Positions 27,697 through 36,801 of a stretch of 64,000 nt of DNA are shown one piece after another (positions within the stretch are counted from its first letter, which is position 1; every line of letters begins with the position of its first letter). Location: assembly GCA_025041175.1 (NCBI GenBank), contig JAKCFJ010000004.1, forward strand, positions 1 through 64,000. Reading direction: 5' to 3'. The stretch comes from Halobacteriales archaeon YIM A00010. GTDB taxonomy: Archaea; Halobacteriota; Halobacteria; Halobacteriales; Haloarculaceae. The position numbers and the translations under genes were made by a program. The notes beneath the pieces are model-generated. The model was not told the DNA's origin and did no database searches. It was given only the letters and a program-made list of their open reading frames with translations.

Positions 27697-29934
27697 TTAC
27701 TCGATCATGAGTCTCTGAGAAAGAGCAGCAGCGTACAATTCGAATTCCCCCGATTCCAGGGTGCGAGTTCTGTCGGTGTGAATCACGGCGAACTCCTCCG
27801 AGGCCAGAGAGAACTCGGCTGTCCCAGTTTCACCGGGGGAGAGCTCTAGCTGTGCGAAGCCTATCAGTTCACGGACCGGCGTCACGACGGAGCTGAGCAG
27901 GTGTTGCCCGAATAGCTGGATCGTCTCGATGCCTTCGCGATCACCGGTGTTCGTCACCGTAACTCGGGCAGTGACGCCGGAATCGGCGGACACTCGTTCC
28001 TCGGATACGTCGAGCGACTCATAAGTGAACTCGGTGTAGCTCAACCCGAACCCGAACTCGAACAACGGGTCGTAGGAAGGCGTGTGCGCGGGACTGCCGA
28101 TCGGACTCGGATGGTGAAGCCAGTCGTGCCTAACGGGCAGGTCGCCGATCGACTGGGGGAATGAGATCGGAAGTCTGCCGGAGGGGTTGCAATCGCCGAG
28201 AAGGATGTCGGCGATTGCGGTTCCCCCTTCGATACCTGGGAAGAACGCCACGAGTACCCCGTCTGCGTGATCAAGAACGTCTGTCAGGACCAGCGGGCGG
28301 CCAGTCACGACGACGACGATGGTGGGGGTGTCAGTTTCACCGACGATCTCCACGAGTCGCCGTTGTTCGTCCGGGATTCGTAGCTGGTTCCGCTTCGGGA
28401 ACTCGTCCCTCGATCCGGCTACGGATCTGGGTCCGAACTCATGGATGTACCACGACTCGCCTACGACGACGACCGTTGCATCGGCGCTCTCCGCTCGTTC
28501 CGCGATCGAGTCGGGCTGTAGCAGGACATTGTCGGCGATCCCGGGTTCGTACGTCACCGTCGTGGTCGGCTGTACCGCGTCTTCCAGCCCATCGCGGACC
28601 GTTTTGCCCTGCGATCCGTTGAGTCCGTACACCGTCCAGCCTCCGAGCAAGTTGTCAAGCGAATCCGCGTTCGGTCCCGTTACGAAGAGTTCGTCGAGAT
28701 CGGTCAGCGGAAGGGCCTCGTCCCGATTCTGGAGCAACGTGATGGACTTTTGAGCGGCCTCCCGAGCGACTTGTCGATGTTCCTCTGATCCGATGATTTC
28801 GTCGGCCAAATTGGGCGGTACGTACGGATCGTCGAACAGCCCGAGGTCGAACTTCAACGCGAGAATCCGACGGACGCTCTCGTCGATGCGTTCCGCCGAG
28901 ACCGCGCCCGCTTCGATGAGTTCGAGTAGCGTCTCCGCGTGCTCAGGTCCGCCGATCGACGCGATGTCGAGTCCGGCAGTTGTCACTTGCTCGACCGCGT
29001 CAGTCTGTGAGGCGGCAACACGGTGACGCTCAGCTAACATCCACACGCCCAGCCAGTCTGAACAGACCGTACCTTCGAATCCGAGTTGCTCTCTGAGAAG
29101 GTCAGTCAGGTAGAACTCGGACGCATGGGCCGGCTCGTTTCCGATTGCGTTGTACATCGGCATCAGCGCGGAGACACCCTCGTCGATCGCCCGTTCGAAC
29201 GGCGGGAGGTAGACGCGTCGGAGTGTCTCCCGGGAGATGTCGACCGGCGCCGTGTCCTCGCCTCTGGCGGGCGCGCTGCTCGCCGGGAAGTGTTTCACTG
29301 TCGCCGCGACCGCCGTGGACTCACTCAAATCGTCGCCCTGCAGGCCACGTATCTCGGCCGCGACGAACTCCTTGACCATGGTTGCGGACTCGCCGTACGT
29401 TTCGTACGTCCGCCCCCACCGCGGTTCTCGAGCGACGTCGGCGGTCGGCGAATAGTTCTGGTTAGCCCCCGTCGCTGACATCTCAGTCGCGGTGATCCGC
29501 GCCGCGCGTTCGACGAGATCCGGATCCCACGTCGCCGCCATCCCGATGTTCTGCGGGAATACGGTACACCCCTCGATGTTCGCGTGCCCGTGGATGGCGT
29601 CAACCGGCACGAGCAACGGGATCCCGAGCCTGGTCTTGTTTACCGCGATCCGTTGGAGGCGATTCGCAATCCGGGCGGCGACGGCGACGTTGTTGTACTT
29701 CGAGACGCCCGTTCCGAACGGCGTCGCCGACCCAATGTAGTGATGCCGAATCGCGTCCTCGATGTCTGTCACCGTCGACGTCTGCGTGTCTTCCCGCTGC
29801 ATGTCGATGAACGATCCGACGAACATCCCCACGAGCTGCCCGACCTTCTCTTGGAGCGTCATCCGCTCGAGCAGGTCGGCCACACGAGCTTCTGTTTCTA
29901 AGCCTGGGTCCGTGTACGGCGTATCCGAGATCAT
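27697..29934 (-). CDS. GH3 glycoside hydrolase (BglX-like) 2
   Basis: Intact 745-residue family 3 glycosidase. Visible features in order: LLERMTLQEKVGQLVG, IPLLVPVDAIHGHANIEG, NQNYSPTADVAREPRWGRT, AATVKHFPASSAPARGEDTA and the nucleophile Asp in EGTVCSDWLGVWM. The second domain starts KSITLLQNRDEALPL and has VLVAFFPGIEGGTAIADIL. The fibronectin III-like end is PLFEFGFGLSYTEFTYESLD. No signal peptide. A weak TATA-like TTTGATAAG lies about 22-31 bases upstream of ATG 29934. It differs clearly from the first GH3 gene and likely cleaves a different linkage. Confidence 0.94.
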   Translation of the reverse strand: MISDTPYTDPGLETEARVADLLERMTLQEKVGQLVGMFVGSFIDMQREDTQTSTVTDIEDAIRHHYIGSATPFGTGVSKYNNVAVAARIANRLQRIAVNKTRLGIPLLVPVDAIHGHANIEGCTVFPQNIGMAATWDPDLVERAARITATEMSATGANQNYSPTADVAREPRWGRTYETYGESATMVKEFVAAEIRGLQGDDLSESTAVAATVKHFPASSAPARGEDTAPVDISRETLRRVYLPPFERAIDEGVSALMPMYNAIGNEPAHASEFYLTDLLREQLGFEGTVCSDWLGVWMLAERHRVAASQTDAVEQVTTAGLDIASIGGPEHAETLLELIEAGAVSAERIDESVRRILALKFDLGLFDDPYVPPNLADEIIGSEEHRQVAREAAQKSITLLQNRDEALPLTDLDELFVTGPNADSLDNLLGGWTVYGLNGSQGKTVRDGLEDAVQPTTTVTYEPGIADNVLLQPDSIAERAESADATVVVVGESWYIHEFGPRSVAGSRDEFPKRNQLRIPDEQRRLVEIVGETDTPTIVVVVTGRPLVLTDVLDHADGVLVAFFPGIEGGTAIADILLGDCNPSGRLPISFPQSIGDLPVRHDWLHHPSPIGSPAHTPSYDPLFEFGFGLSYTEFTYESLDVSEERVSADSGVTARVTVTNTGDREGIETIQLFGQHLLSSVVTPVRELIGFAQLELSPGETGTAEFSLASEEFAVIHTDRTRTLESGEFELYAAALSQRLMIE

Positions 29935-30066
29935 ATTAGGAATTATCGAGACAATCTTATCAAAGTATGCGTTGATCCCGAAGAAAGGTATTTAGCATCG
30001 GAGTGTGGCTAGTAATACACGTAATGCTCACAGTGTCCCAGTCCCGCCGATCCAAGCCCAGAATCG

Positions 30067-30462
30067 ATGACCGACGATCATATCTCCGTCCTCAGGCCAA
30101 TGAGTGAAGACCCGTCCGAGAACACGAAATCGAGCGCGTTAGAGCACGGTGAACAGAACTCCGACTACGCGAAACACTGGACGAACAAAGCTGATCAGGA
30201 CGCAACTCTCCCGGAAGACAGCATCGACGTGAAAGACGAGTGGGTCGGGATGACTATCTATCTCCCCGAGCCGCTCCGCGAAGATTTGGAACTCGTCTTC
30301 CGGGAACACAGTTACGAGTGCAAACGCAGCGCAGACATGGAACTCAAAAAACTCCGGCACTACTATCCGCTTATCGTGGCACTCGGGTTAGAGCGCCTGG
30401 AAAACACCAGTGCCGAAGATATCGCGCCGCTGCTGTCCTATCTTATCAGCGAATACGAATAA
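30067..30462 (+). CDS. Conserved haloarchaeal protein of the plasmid-partition neighbourhood type
   Basis: A 131-residue acidic protein (119 if the second ATG at 30100, MSEDPSENTK, is used). The N-terminal third is polar and probably disordered. The conserved core is DEWVGMTIYLPEPLREDLEL, then ELKKLRHYYPLIVALGLERL and a short helical tail. I recall this core from small proteins encoded beside ParA-type ATPases on haloarchaeal plasmids; that is memory, not a search. No ParA gene is present here, so if the link is right this is an orphan of a partition locus. Confidence 0.65.
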   Translation: MTDDHISVLRPMSEDPSENTKSSALEHGEQNSDYAKHWTNKADQDATLPEDSIDVKDEWVGMTIYLPEPLREDLELVFREHSYECKRSADMELKKLRHYYPLIVALGLERLENTSAEDIAPLLSYLISEYE

Positions 30463-30519
30463 TATCGCGCGCATCCTCGCACCGTACCTCCTCTTTCTTC
30501 CTCAAGGTTTTGTTCGCCG

Positions 30520-31505
30520 TTATTCGGCTTCCAGACTATCGGAGTCTGGCATCTTGAAGTCCAGAGTCGGCCCGCTCGTCCACGCGTCGGTGTCTCCCCC
30601 GGTGCTGAACCACCACTCCTCCAGTTCGCTCCTGAGTTCAGTGATGATCCCCTCGTACTCGAAATCTGGATACAGGTTCATCATTTCGTCAGGATCCGAG
30701 TCGAGGTTGTACAACTCGGCTGTGTCGTCCGCGAGATACTCGATGTACTTCCACTCCGACGTGCGCACGCCGCGGTAGGGATGGTGATCCCAGTACGCGA
30801 AATTGTGCTCGAAGATGACTACTGGTCGGACGGTGGCTCCGAACGCCGCATCGCGGGGAGGAGACTGCCGCCTTCGAACTCGTCCGAGACGAGTTCCCCC
30901 GCAGCGTCGACGATCGTGCCCGGAATTACGCAGCGGTAGAGACGAGATCGGGAGCCTGGCTGCGCGCGCTGTCGATCTCTGGATGCTGTACGATGAGCGG
31001 CATGCGAAGAATGTCCTCGTACACGATGACGCCTTTCTTATCGAGTCGATGTGTCCCTACATATCGCCGTGATCGGCCGTGAAGACGATCACCGTGTCCT
31101 CGTCGCGGAGCGTCGACAGGATTTCACCGACGTACGAGTCGACTCGCGAAACCATCGTTCGGTACTGGTAACGGATCTCGAAAACCTCTTCCTCGGGGAG
31201 TGGGCACTCCGGTTGCTCCGCCCGCTCGCTGTGGAACGACGATTTCGTGGAGAAGTCGTCGTTGAAACTTGCAGGGGGAGATACGTCGTCGCGGTTGTAG
31301 TACTTGGCGAACGCTTCGTCCTCGAAAAACGGAGAATGCGGCATATTGAACGACGCGGTGGCGAAGAACGGGTCGTCCCCGTCGTATCCCTCGAGATAGC
31401 GCCGGATCTCGGTCGTAGTGGTGCGGTCGCGAGCGAGCCCTTTCCCTTCGTTGGACTCCGTCATGTTAACGTACCGAGTGAACCCCCAGACGAGAGCGTT
31501 GGGGG
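30520..31505 (-). pseudogene. Sulfatase remnant lacking its N-terminus
   Basis: Middle and C-terminal part of a type I sulfatase. It begins around NALVWGFTRYVNMTESNE after an in-frame stop. DDPFFATASFNMPHSPFFED and SYVGEILSTLRDED follow, and VIVFTADHGDM contains metal-binding Asp-His. At 31057 the frame is lost; fragments of the next 90 codons lie in other frames. The C-terminal part then resumes in ELYNLDSDPDEMMNLYPDFE. The formylglycine motif is missing, so it cannot be active. Both truncation and frameshifts indicate real decay rather than sequencing error. Confidence 0.85.
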
Positions 31506-31780
31506 AAGAGTCCCGAAGTTACTGAGCGTGAGATAACGCTGTTAAACCGCTGGTGCGGGAAGCGTGGCATTGCTGCGGCCATCGGCCAGAATGGCGGGGA
31601 ACCTGAGGTCTTCCTATTCGCTCGTCGATCCGCTATTTGAGGTAATTCTAGGCAGTGGACCGATCGACATACAAGGTAACTTGGAGACCTACGCCGAACG
31701 ATTTCGCGAGACTGACCGAAAGGCTCTAAAAATAACCAAAATTATTTATGATGGGGATCCACTATTTGTCATCGTAACTC

Positions 31781-33142
31781 ATGGGCAATAAGTTGGGGTG
31801 GATTGGCGGCTTAGCTGTAATGCTTGGTTTAAACATTGGTGGAGCGCTCTGGTCGAAGCCAGTTGCCGCTGCATCGATCGGGGGACCAGGAACAGCTGTT
31901 GTAACGTTGTTAGGGATGGGCGTTGTTGCGTTGGCCACACCCGGTTACCTCGCTCTAACGAAATCTTGGTCGGTCTCTCCGGGTCATTATTACTACAACT
32001 CAAGATTGCTGATACCTGAAAATAAGGAAGTAAGCCACTTTATCGGGTGGAGTGTACTCTGGCCGTCAATTTTAATGTCTGGATTTGTTATCCTTCAAAT
32101 ACTTGTGATCGCAGGCGCATCGTACTTACACACCTTCTTCCCAGCAGTCTCAATACAGATATTCACCGTTCTATTATTATTACTAACAGTTTGTATCGTC
32201 TGGTTCGGCATCCGGACTGTGGGAAAGATCGAGATTGTGTTGTCTGCCTTTCTCCTCGTGTCTATAGGTATAATTCTCTCCTTGGGAATCTTGAACATCG
32301 ACCCGAACAAACTGACTCCGGTATTTCCGTCGGGGCCCATCCCGACGCTCTCAACCATGGGGGTGATGCTCACGACATTTATCACCGGTCTGTATGTGAT
32401 CGACTTCGGTGACGATATCGAGAACCCGGAGAAGGCGTTCGGTCGAATCCTATTCATAAATACGGGTGCTGTCGCATTAATTGGTACCGGTGTCATACTT
32501 GTGAGCGTTGGAATGGTTCCTTACGATCAACTAGCTAATCAAACGCTCCGAGTCGTCACATCTGAATATCTTGGCCCAGGACTACTGGTCGTCTCTACAG
32601 TCGCAGCGATGGTTGCGGGAGTAACGTCGAATATCGCTATCCTCTCCATGGTCACTCGGTATGTTAAGGCTGTAGCCAACGACGGCGTCCTCCCGAAGTG
32701 GCTGGGCAAGGAGAATAAATATGGCGAACCGAAATATGTACTCGTTATCCTTGGAGCCGCATCTGTAGTAGGGGTATTTCTCAATATACCCCTAAACGAC
32801 ATGATTCAGGGATCCGCTATTGGGAACCTCACTCTCCTAACAGTTACTTCTTTGACAGCCTCTCGACTCCCTTCCACTCACCCTGATATCTTCGAAAAGG
32901 GTCCGCTGGCTGAATCGAGGTATTTGACACCACGTACTGTTCGATGGATTCCCAGGGCAGCGATGGTGGTGTTAGGGACATTAGTCGTCTCGATGGCAAT
33001 GGAGAGCCCAACCGGAGTGAGATGGTACCTCCTCTTCGTCTTTTCGGGAGTTGTTCTCTACGGCATACAGAAGTTGCGAGGGACGATAAGTGTAGACACG
33101 GACGATGTGGGGAAGATGGCGTATTCTCCAAGTGATGATTAA
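31781..33142 (+). CDS. APC-superfamily amino acid/polyamine permease
   Basis: Intact 453-residue secondary transporter with about twelve hydrophobic segments. The first helix carries the APC motif GLNIGGALWSKPVAAAS with the glycine-rich unwound segment. Later segments include GLYVIDFGDDIENPEKAFGR, the conserved loop after helix 6, and TSNIAILSMVTRYVKAVAND, the loop before NDGVLPKWLGK. Codon use is more A/T-rich than in neighbouring genes, suggesting separate acquisition. It stands between a ruined sulfatase and an intact one. The substrate is unknown; the family takes up amino acids, and uptake of a sugar-derived acid is only a possibility. Confidence 0.88.
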   Translation: MGNKLGWIGGLAVMLGLNIGGALWSKPVAAASIGGPGTAVVTLLGMGVVALATPGYLALTKSWSVSPGHYYYNSRLLIPENKEVSHFIGWSVLWPSILMSGFVILQILVIAGASYLHTFFPAVSIQIFTVLLLLLTVCIVWFGIRTVGKIEIVLSAFLLVSIGIILSLGILNIDPNKLTPVFPSGPIPTLSTMGVMLTTFITGLYVIDFGDDIENPEKAFGRILFINTGAVALIGTGVILVSVGMVPYDQLANQTLRVVTSEYLGPGLLVVSTVAAMVAGVTSNIAILSMVTRYVKAVANDGVLPKWLGKENKYGEPKYVLVILGAASVVGVFLNIPLNDMIQGSAIGNLTLLTVTSLTASRLPSTHPDIFEKGPLAESRYLTPRTVRWIPRAAMVVLGTLVVSMAMESPTGVRWYLLFVFSGVVLYGIQKLRGTISVDTDDVGKMAYSPSDD

Positions 33143-33248
33143 ACAGTTCACCACCTTCACGATGATTTACGTCTATTAACTGCTCGACAATCCGAAAAAA
33201 ATCCCGAGCTTCTCGGCCTTTCGTCCCAGGGCGGGAATTTGTAAGAAT

Positions 33249-34700
33249 CTACATATCGGGCGTATTCAGGCTAGCGTGACCGAAAGCAGCGTCGAGCGCG
33301 TACTGATCGTCGTATTCGATGAGGGCGTCGCGGAGTCGACCGTGCATCTCCTGAGCGACGTCCTGATACTCGGGATCTTCGACTAGATTGTTCTGTTCGT
33401 AGGGGTCTTGCTGGAGGTCGTACAGTTGCCAGGGTTCACCCCACTCTGTGAATGCTCCAGGGCTCATGTTATCGTACCCTTTGACGGTGTACTTGTACCG
33501 TTCCGTCCGGAATCCGCGCCAGGTCTCTTCGTGATACGGCATCATCGGCCGGATCTCGCGAACGAACTCCAGCAAAACACCGTCGCGATCGAGCGTTTTC
33601 CCCTTATCTCGCATTATCGGGGCGAGATCAACGCCGGAGAGATCTCGATCACTCTCGATGCCCGTCAGGCCGAGGAACGTCGGCAACATATCCTCGGTAC
33701 ACGTCGGGATATCGATCGTCCGACCCATGTCGATACCACCGTTCGGATACGAGACGATCAGCGGAACGCCCACCGATTCTTCGTACGGGTGCTGCTTCGC
33801 CATGTACCCGTGCGAACCGAGTAGCTCTCCGTGGTCGGAGGTGAATACGAGCGCCGTCTCGTCGCGGATTCCGCGCTCTTCGAGTTCGTCGAGTAACCGA
33901 CCGACATTGTCGTCGAGGTTCTCGATCATCGCGTAGTACTTGCGTATCTCCTCGGCGAACGTCTCACCGTGGTAGTCGTACTGTTCGTACAACTCCTCGG
34001 AAGCGATCTCTAAGTCACCCCACTGTGAGTACGGCTCGCCGAAGATGTTGAGTGGCGGTTCGGAGTCCGGGTACGGTACGTTCGGCCGGAGTTCCAGTGA
34101 TCGGTCTTCCCAGTCCTCGAGATACTCCTCCGGTGCGATAAACGGCGGATGCGGCGGCTCGACCGAGATCGTGAGGCAGAACGGCTCACTCTCCGTATCG
34201 TGATCGTCGAGGAACTCGACACCGAGATCGAACAGGCCGTCGGTCTGATACCCATCGATAGGATGGGGTTCTGGATCGCCGTCCTCGTAATAGGCTGTGT
34301 CGAACGGATCGTTCTTCAGTTCGAACCCGCGCCAGTAGTCGAATCCACCTTGGAGGCGTTCGGGGACTGGTCTGGATCGCCCCACGTCCGCGAGGTGCCA
34401 CTTGCCCACGTAGCTCGTTCGGTACCCGTTCTCGGAAAATCTGTGAGCGAAGGTTTCCTCCACCGGCGACATCCGCCAGTGATGATGCACGTTCCGCGAG
34501 TGCGCGTGTTCACCGGTGAGCAGGGAGAACCGCGCCGGAACGCAGATGGGAGTCGTCGAACTGGCGTTCGTAAATCTCACACCGTCCTCTGCAAGTCGGT
34601 CGAGATTCGGCGTCGAGACGTTCGGATCACCGGCGCAGCTCATTGCTTGTCGCCGCATCTGGTCGCACAGTATGACTAGCAAATTCGGCCGTTCGGACAT
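33249..34700 (-). CDS. Sulfatase (choline-sulfatase/iduronate sulfatase-like)
   Basis: Intact 483-residue type I sulfatase. The N-terminal metal site is NLLVILCDQMRRQAMSCAGD. The formylglycine signature is TTPICVPARFSLLTGEHAHS with Cys53. The catalytic-site residues continue in YRTSYVGKWHLADVG and ALVFTSDHGELLGSHGYMAKQ. The C-terminal strand region is KYTVKGYDNMSPGAFTEWGE, followed by LYDLQQDPYEQNNL. No signal peptide, so a cytoplasmic role on imported sulfated oligosaccharides is plausible. It ends 106 bases from the convergent permease gene. Confidence 0.94.
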   Translation of the reverse strand: MSERPNLLVILCDQMRRQAMSCAGDPNVSTPNLDRLAEDGVRFTNASSTTPICVPARFSLLTGEHAHSRNVHHHWRMSPVEETFAHRFSENGYRTSYVGKWHLADVGRSRPVPERLQGGFDYWRGFELKNDPFDTAYYEDGDPEPHPIDGYQTDGLFDLGVEFLDDHDTESEPFCLTISVEPPHPPFIAPEEYLEDWEDRSLELRPNVPYPDSEPPLNIFGEPYSQWGDLEIASEELYEQYDYHGETFAEEIRKYYAMIENLDDNVGRLLDELEERGIRDETALVFTSDHGELLGSHGYMAKQHPYEESVGVPLIVSYPNGGIDMGRTIDIPTCTEDMLPTFLGLTGIESDRDLSGVDLAPIMRDKGKTLDRDGVLLEFVREIRPMMPYHEETWRGFRTERYKYTVKGYDNMSPGAFTEWGEPWQLYDLQQDPYEQNNLVEDPEYQDVAQEMHGRLRDALIEYDDQYALDAAFGHASLNTPDM

Positions 34701-34749
34701 ACAGCCTGTTATCGTGACCGAGGTATCATGAGAATACTGGATCTCGGAC

Positions 34750-35070
34750 CGAGGTGAGTGATCAAGCCGCCGCGTTCCTGCATCAATTGACCGAGAAACA
34801 CGACCTCTCCGAGACGGTGTTTCTTGTCGATGGCTACTATCTGACTGCCTCTCTCGATTGGGATTGATCGGTCAGCTCAACTACGTTGACCGAAACCTGG
34901 TCGAAAAGTGGTTTCACACCTTCGAGATGCGTGTTGACGTTTCCACAGTTCATGGGTGGGCCGTCGGACGAATGTCAGAGACTGGCTTGAACAGTTCGTA
35001 CACTACTACACACAACGACCACATCAGTCACTCAACGGATTGTCGCCAGCGGAGGTACACTAGACAGTGT
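34750..35070 (+). pseudogene. IS6-type transposase remnant
   Basis: C-terminal half of a DDE transposase in pieces. One frame reads AAFLHQLTEKHDLSETVFLV, equivalent to the second-Asp region of the intact IS6 transposase at 18980. Another reads GQLNYVDRNLVEKWFHTFEM, carrying the catalytic Glu. Shifted frames then read RDWLEQFVHYYTQRPHQSLN and LSPAEV, the standard end of the ORF. Several frame changes; no intact TIR found. Confidence 0.75.
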
Positions 35071-35165
35071 CCTCTTCCGAATTGTGAGGGATCTGTAAAA
35101 TCAACCGCCGTATACCGAAATTACGGAGCCTAAGTGTTAAGCCGTCAGCGTGAATTCAGCTTGAT

Positions 35166-36227
35166 ATGCACGCGCTCGTCCTCGAAGAATACGGCAAATC
35201 ACTCGTCCTCGAATCGGTCGACGCGCCGGAGCCTGCCGCCCACGGGGCTGTCATCGAAGTCGAGGCCTGCGGCATCTGCCGGAGCGACTGGCACGCCTGG
35301 CAGGGCCACGGCGAGTGGGCCGACGACCAGGTGCCACCCGGCCAAATTCTCGGCCACGAACCCGCGGGCAGGGTCGTCGACGTGGGCGAGCAGGTGAGCG
35401 AGGTGTCGGTCGGCGACGCGGTCGCCGTCCCCTTCAACCTCGGCGACGGGACTTGCCCTCAATGTCGCAACGGGCACGGGAACGTCTGTGACGACGGCTA
35501 TGCCCTCGGCTTCGAGGCCGACGCTCCCGGGGCGTTCGCCGAGCAGGTCCACGTCCCCCACGCCGACTTCAACGCCGTCGTACTCCCTGCTAGCGTCTCG
35601 GCCGAGGACGTGGCCGCGCTGGGCTGTCGCTACACCACCGCCTTCCACGCACTCGCGCACCGAGCGACGGTCGGGGGCGGCGACTGGGTGGCCATCCATG
35701 GCTGTGGCGGCCTCGGCCTCGCCGGCGTGCAGATCGCTGGGGCATTCGGGGCCAGCGTCGTCGCCGTCGACGTGCGCGAGGAACCGCTCTCGATGGCCAG
35801 TGACCTGGGGGCAGACGTGACCGTCGACGCGAGCGCGACCGACGACGTGCCGGGGACCATCCAGGATCAGACCGACGGCGGAGCCGACGTGTCGGTCGAT
35901 GCCCTCGGGCGAGCCGAGACCTGCCGGAACAGCGTCGAGTGCCTCACAACGCGGGGAACCCACGTCCAAGTCGGCCTGACGACGGAGGCCGAAAAGGGCG
36001 AGGTGTCGCTCCCCATCGACGCGATGACCCGCTGGGACGTCGACTTCCTCGGCTCGCGCGGGATGCCGCCCTCGCGCTACGACGAACTGTTGACGATGAT
36101 GGCCGCGGATCGCCTCGACCCCGGTGCACTGGTTACGAACCGCGTCTCGCTGACGGAGGTCTCTGACCGGCTAGCGGCCATGAGCGGCTACGAGACGAGT
36201 GGTATCGAGGTCGTGACCGAGTTTTAA
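35166..36227 (+). CDS. Zinc-dependent medium-chain alcohol dehydrogenase
   Basis: Intact 353-residue MDR-family dehydrogenase. Catalytic zinc ligands are Cys in ACGICRSDWHAWQGHGEW and His-Glu in ILGHEPAGRVVDVGEQV. The structural-zinc lobe reads GTCPQCRNGHGNVCDD, in which the third of the usual four cysteines is replaced by His or Gly, so zinc binding there may be altered. The Rossmann motif is IHGCGGLGLAGVQIAG, followed by VVAVDVREEPLSMA, where the Asp favours NAD. It converts an alcohol or sugar alcohol to an aldehyde or ketone. It is flanked by two transposase remnants and so may be part of the same acquired segment. Confidence 0.92.
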   Translation: MHALVLEEYGKSLVLESVDAPEPAAHGAVIEVEACGICRSDWHAWQGHGEWADDQVPPGQILGHEPAGRVVDVGEQVSEVSVGDAVAVPFNLGDGTCPQCRNGHGNVCDDGYALGFEADAPGAFAEQVHVPHADFNAVVLPASVSAEDVAALGCRYTTAFHALAHRATVGGGDWVAIHGCGGLGLAGVQIAGAFGASVVAVDVREEPLSMASDLGADVTVDASATDDVPGTIQDQTDGGADVSVDALGRAETCRNSVECLTTRGTHVQVGLTTEAEKGEVSLPIDAMTRWDVDFLGSRGMPPSRYDELLTMMAADRLDPGALVTNRVSLTEVSDRLAAMSGYETSGIEVVTEF

Positions 36228-36239
36228 ACCGCTTACAAA

Positions 36240-36256
36240 GTGTACACTGTGTACAC
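36240..36256. promoter_or_regulatory. Palindrome just after the alcohol dehydrogenase
   Basis: GTGTACACTGTGTACAC, a 17-bp inverted repeat with a single central base, starting 13 bases after the stop codon. Its symmetry is perfect apart from the centre. It could be an operator for a lost downstream gene or a target of a plasmid-type DNA-binding protein. It is not followed by a T-run, so an intrinsic terminator is less likely. Confidence 0.55.
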
Positions 36257-36299
36257 AGTCCAGAAGGTGTGTACGGCCTGCACTTCGTCACTGGACCGA

Positions 36300-36597
36300 A
36301 GTTGAGACGCCGCTGTCCGAAATCGAGGGCTCTGTAGTTTCGCTAGACGGAGATCGATTCGGGCTATTTTGGCCGGTAGGACCGACGATCATCAGTGATG
36401 GCCTGCTCAGGCGACTTGTCAGTGTCGAGTCGCTTGCCAGTTGTAGATCGTTCTTCGACGGTGTCGGCCACTCGGCGAGTTCGGTCTGTGTCACACCATG
36501 TTTGTACGCGATCGCCGCTAACAACCGTTGTGTCGGCTTGTTTCCCTCCACGTTGTCGAGTGCCTCTTGGAGTTCCTCGACGGATATCTAGTCAAGA
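36300..36597 (-). pseudogene. IS630-type transposase N-terminal remnant
   Basis: The helix-turn-helix start of a haloarchaeal IS630-family transposase: SVEELQEALDNVEGNKPTQR and LLAAIAYKHGVTQTELAEW. After a frame change it continues GKRLDTDKSPEQAITDDRRS (usually WLKRLDTDESLEQAV). No DDE domain remains. This is a 5' fragment only. Confidence 0.72.
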
Positions 36598-36801
36598 TGG
36601 TTCCTTAGACCAGCCAACGTTGTTCGGGCGGAAAGTTCTAACGGCTACTATAGTGGATTCCTCTCACGGTTGTTCCGCAGTTGTCCAGAGCTAGATCCAG
36701 TCACCCGCTGTGGAACATTCGCCATGAAATCGGACCTCGAACGTCTTCGTCTCAGCTCCGGCTGAATAGTCGAAAGGGGCATCATATTCGGAAGAAGAAG
36801 C

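Noticed and set aside
31564-31791. A 75-codon open frame before the permease
   Set aside because: No motif, no conserved start and it runs into the permease start; it is probably leader DNA.
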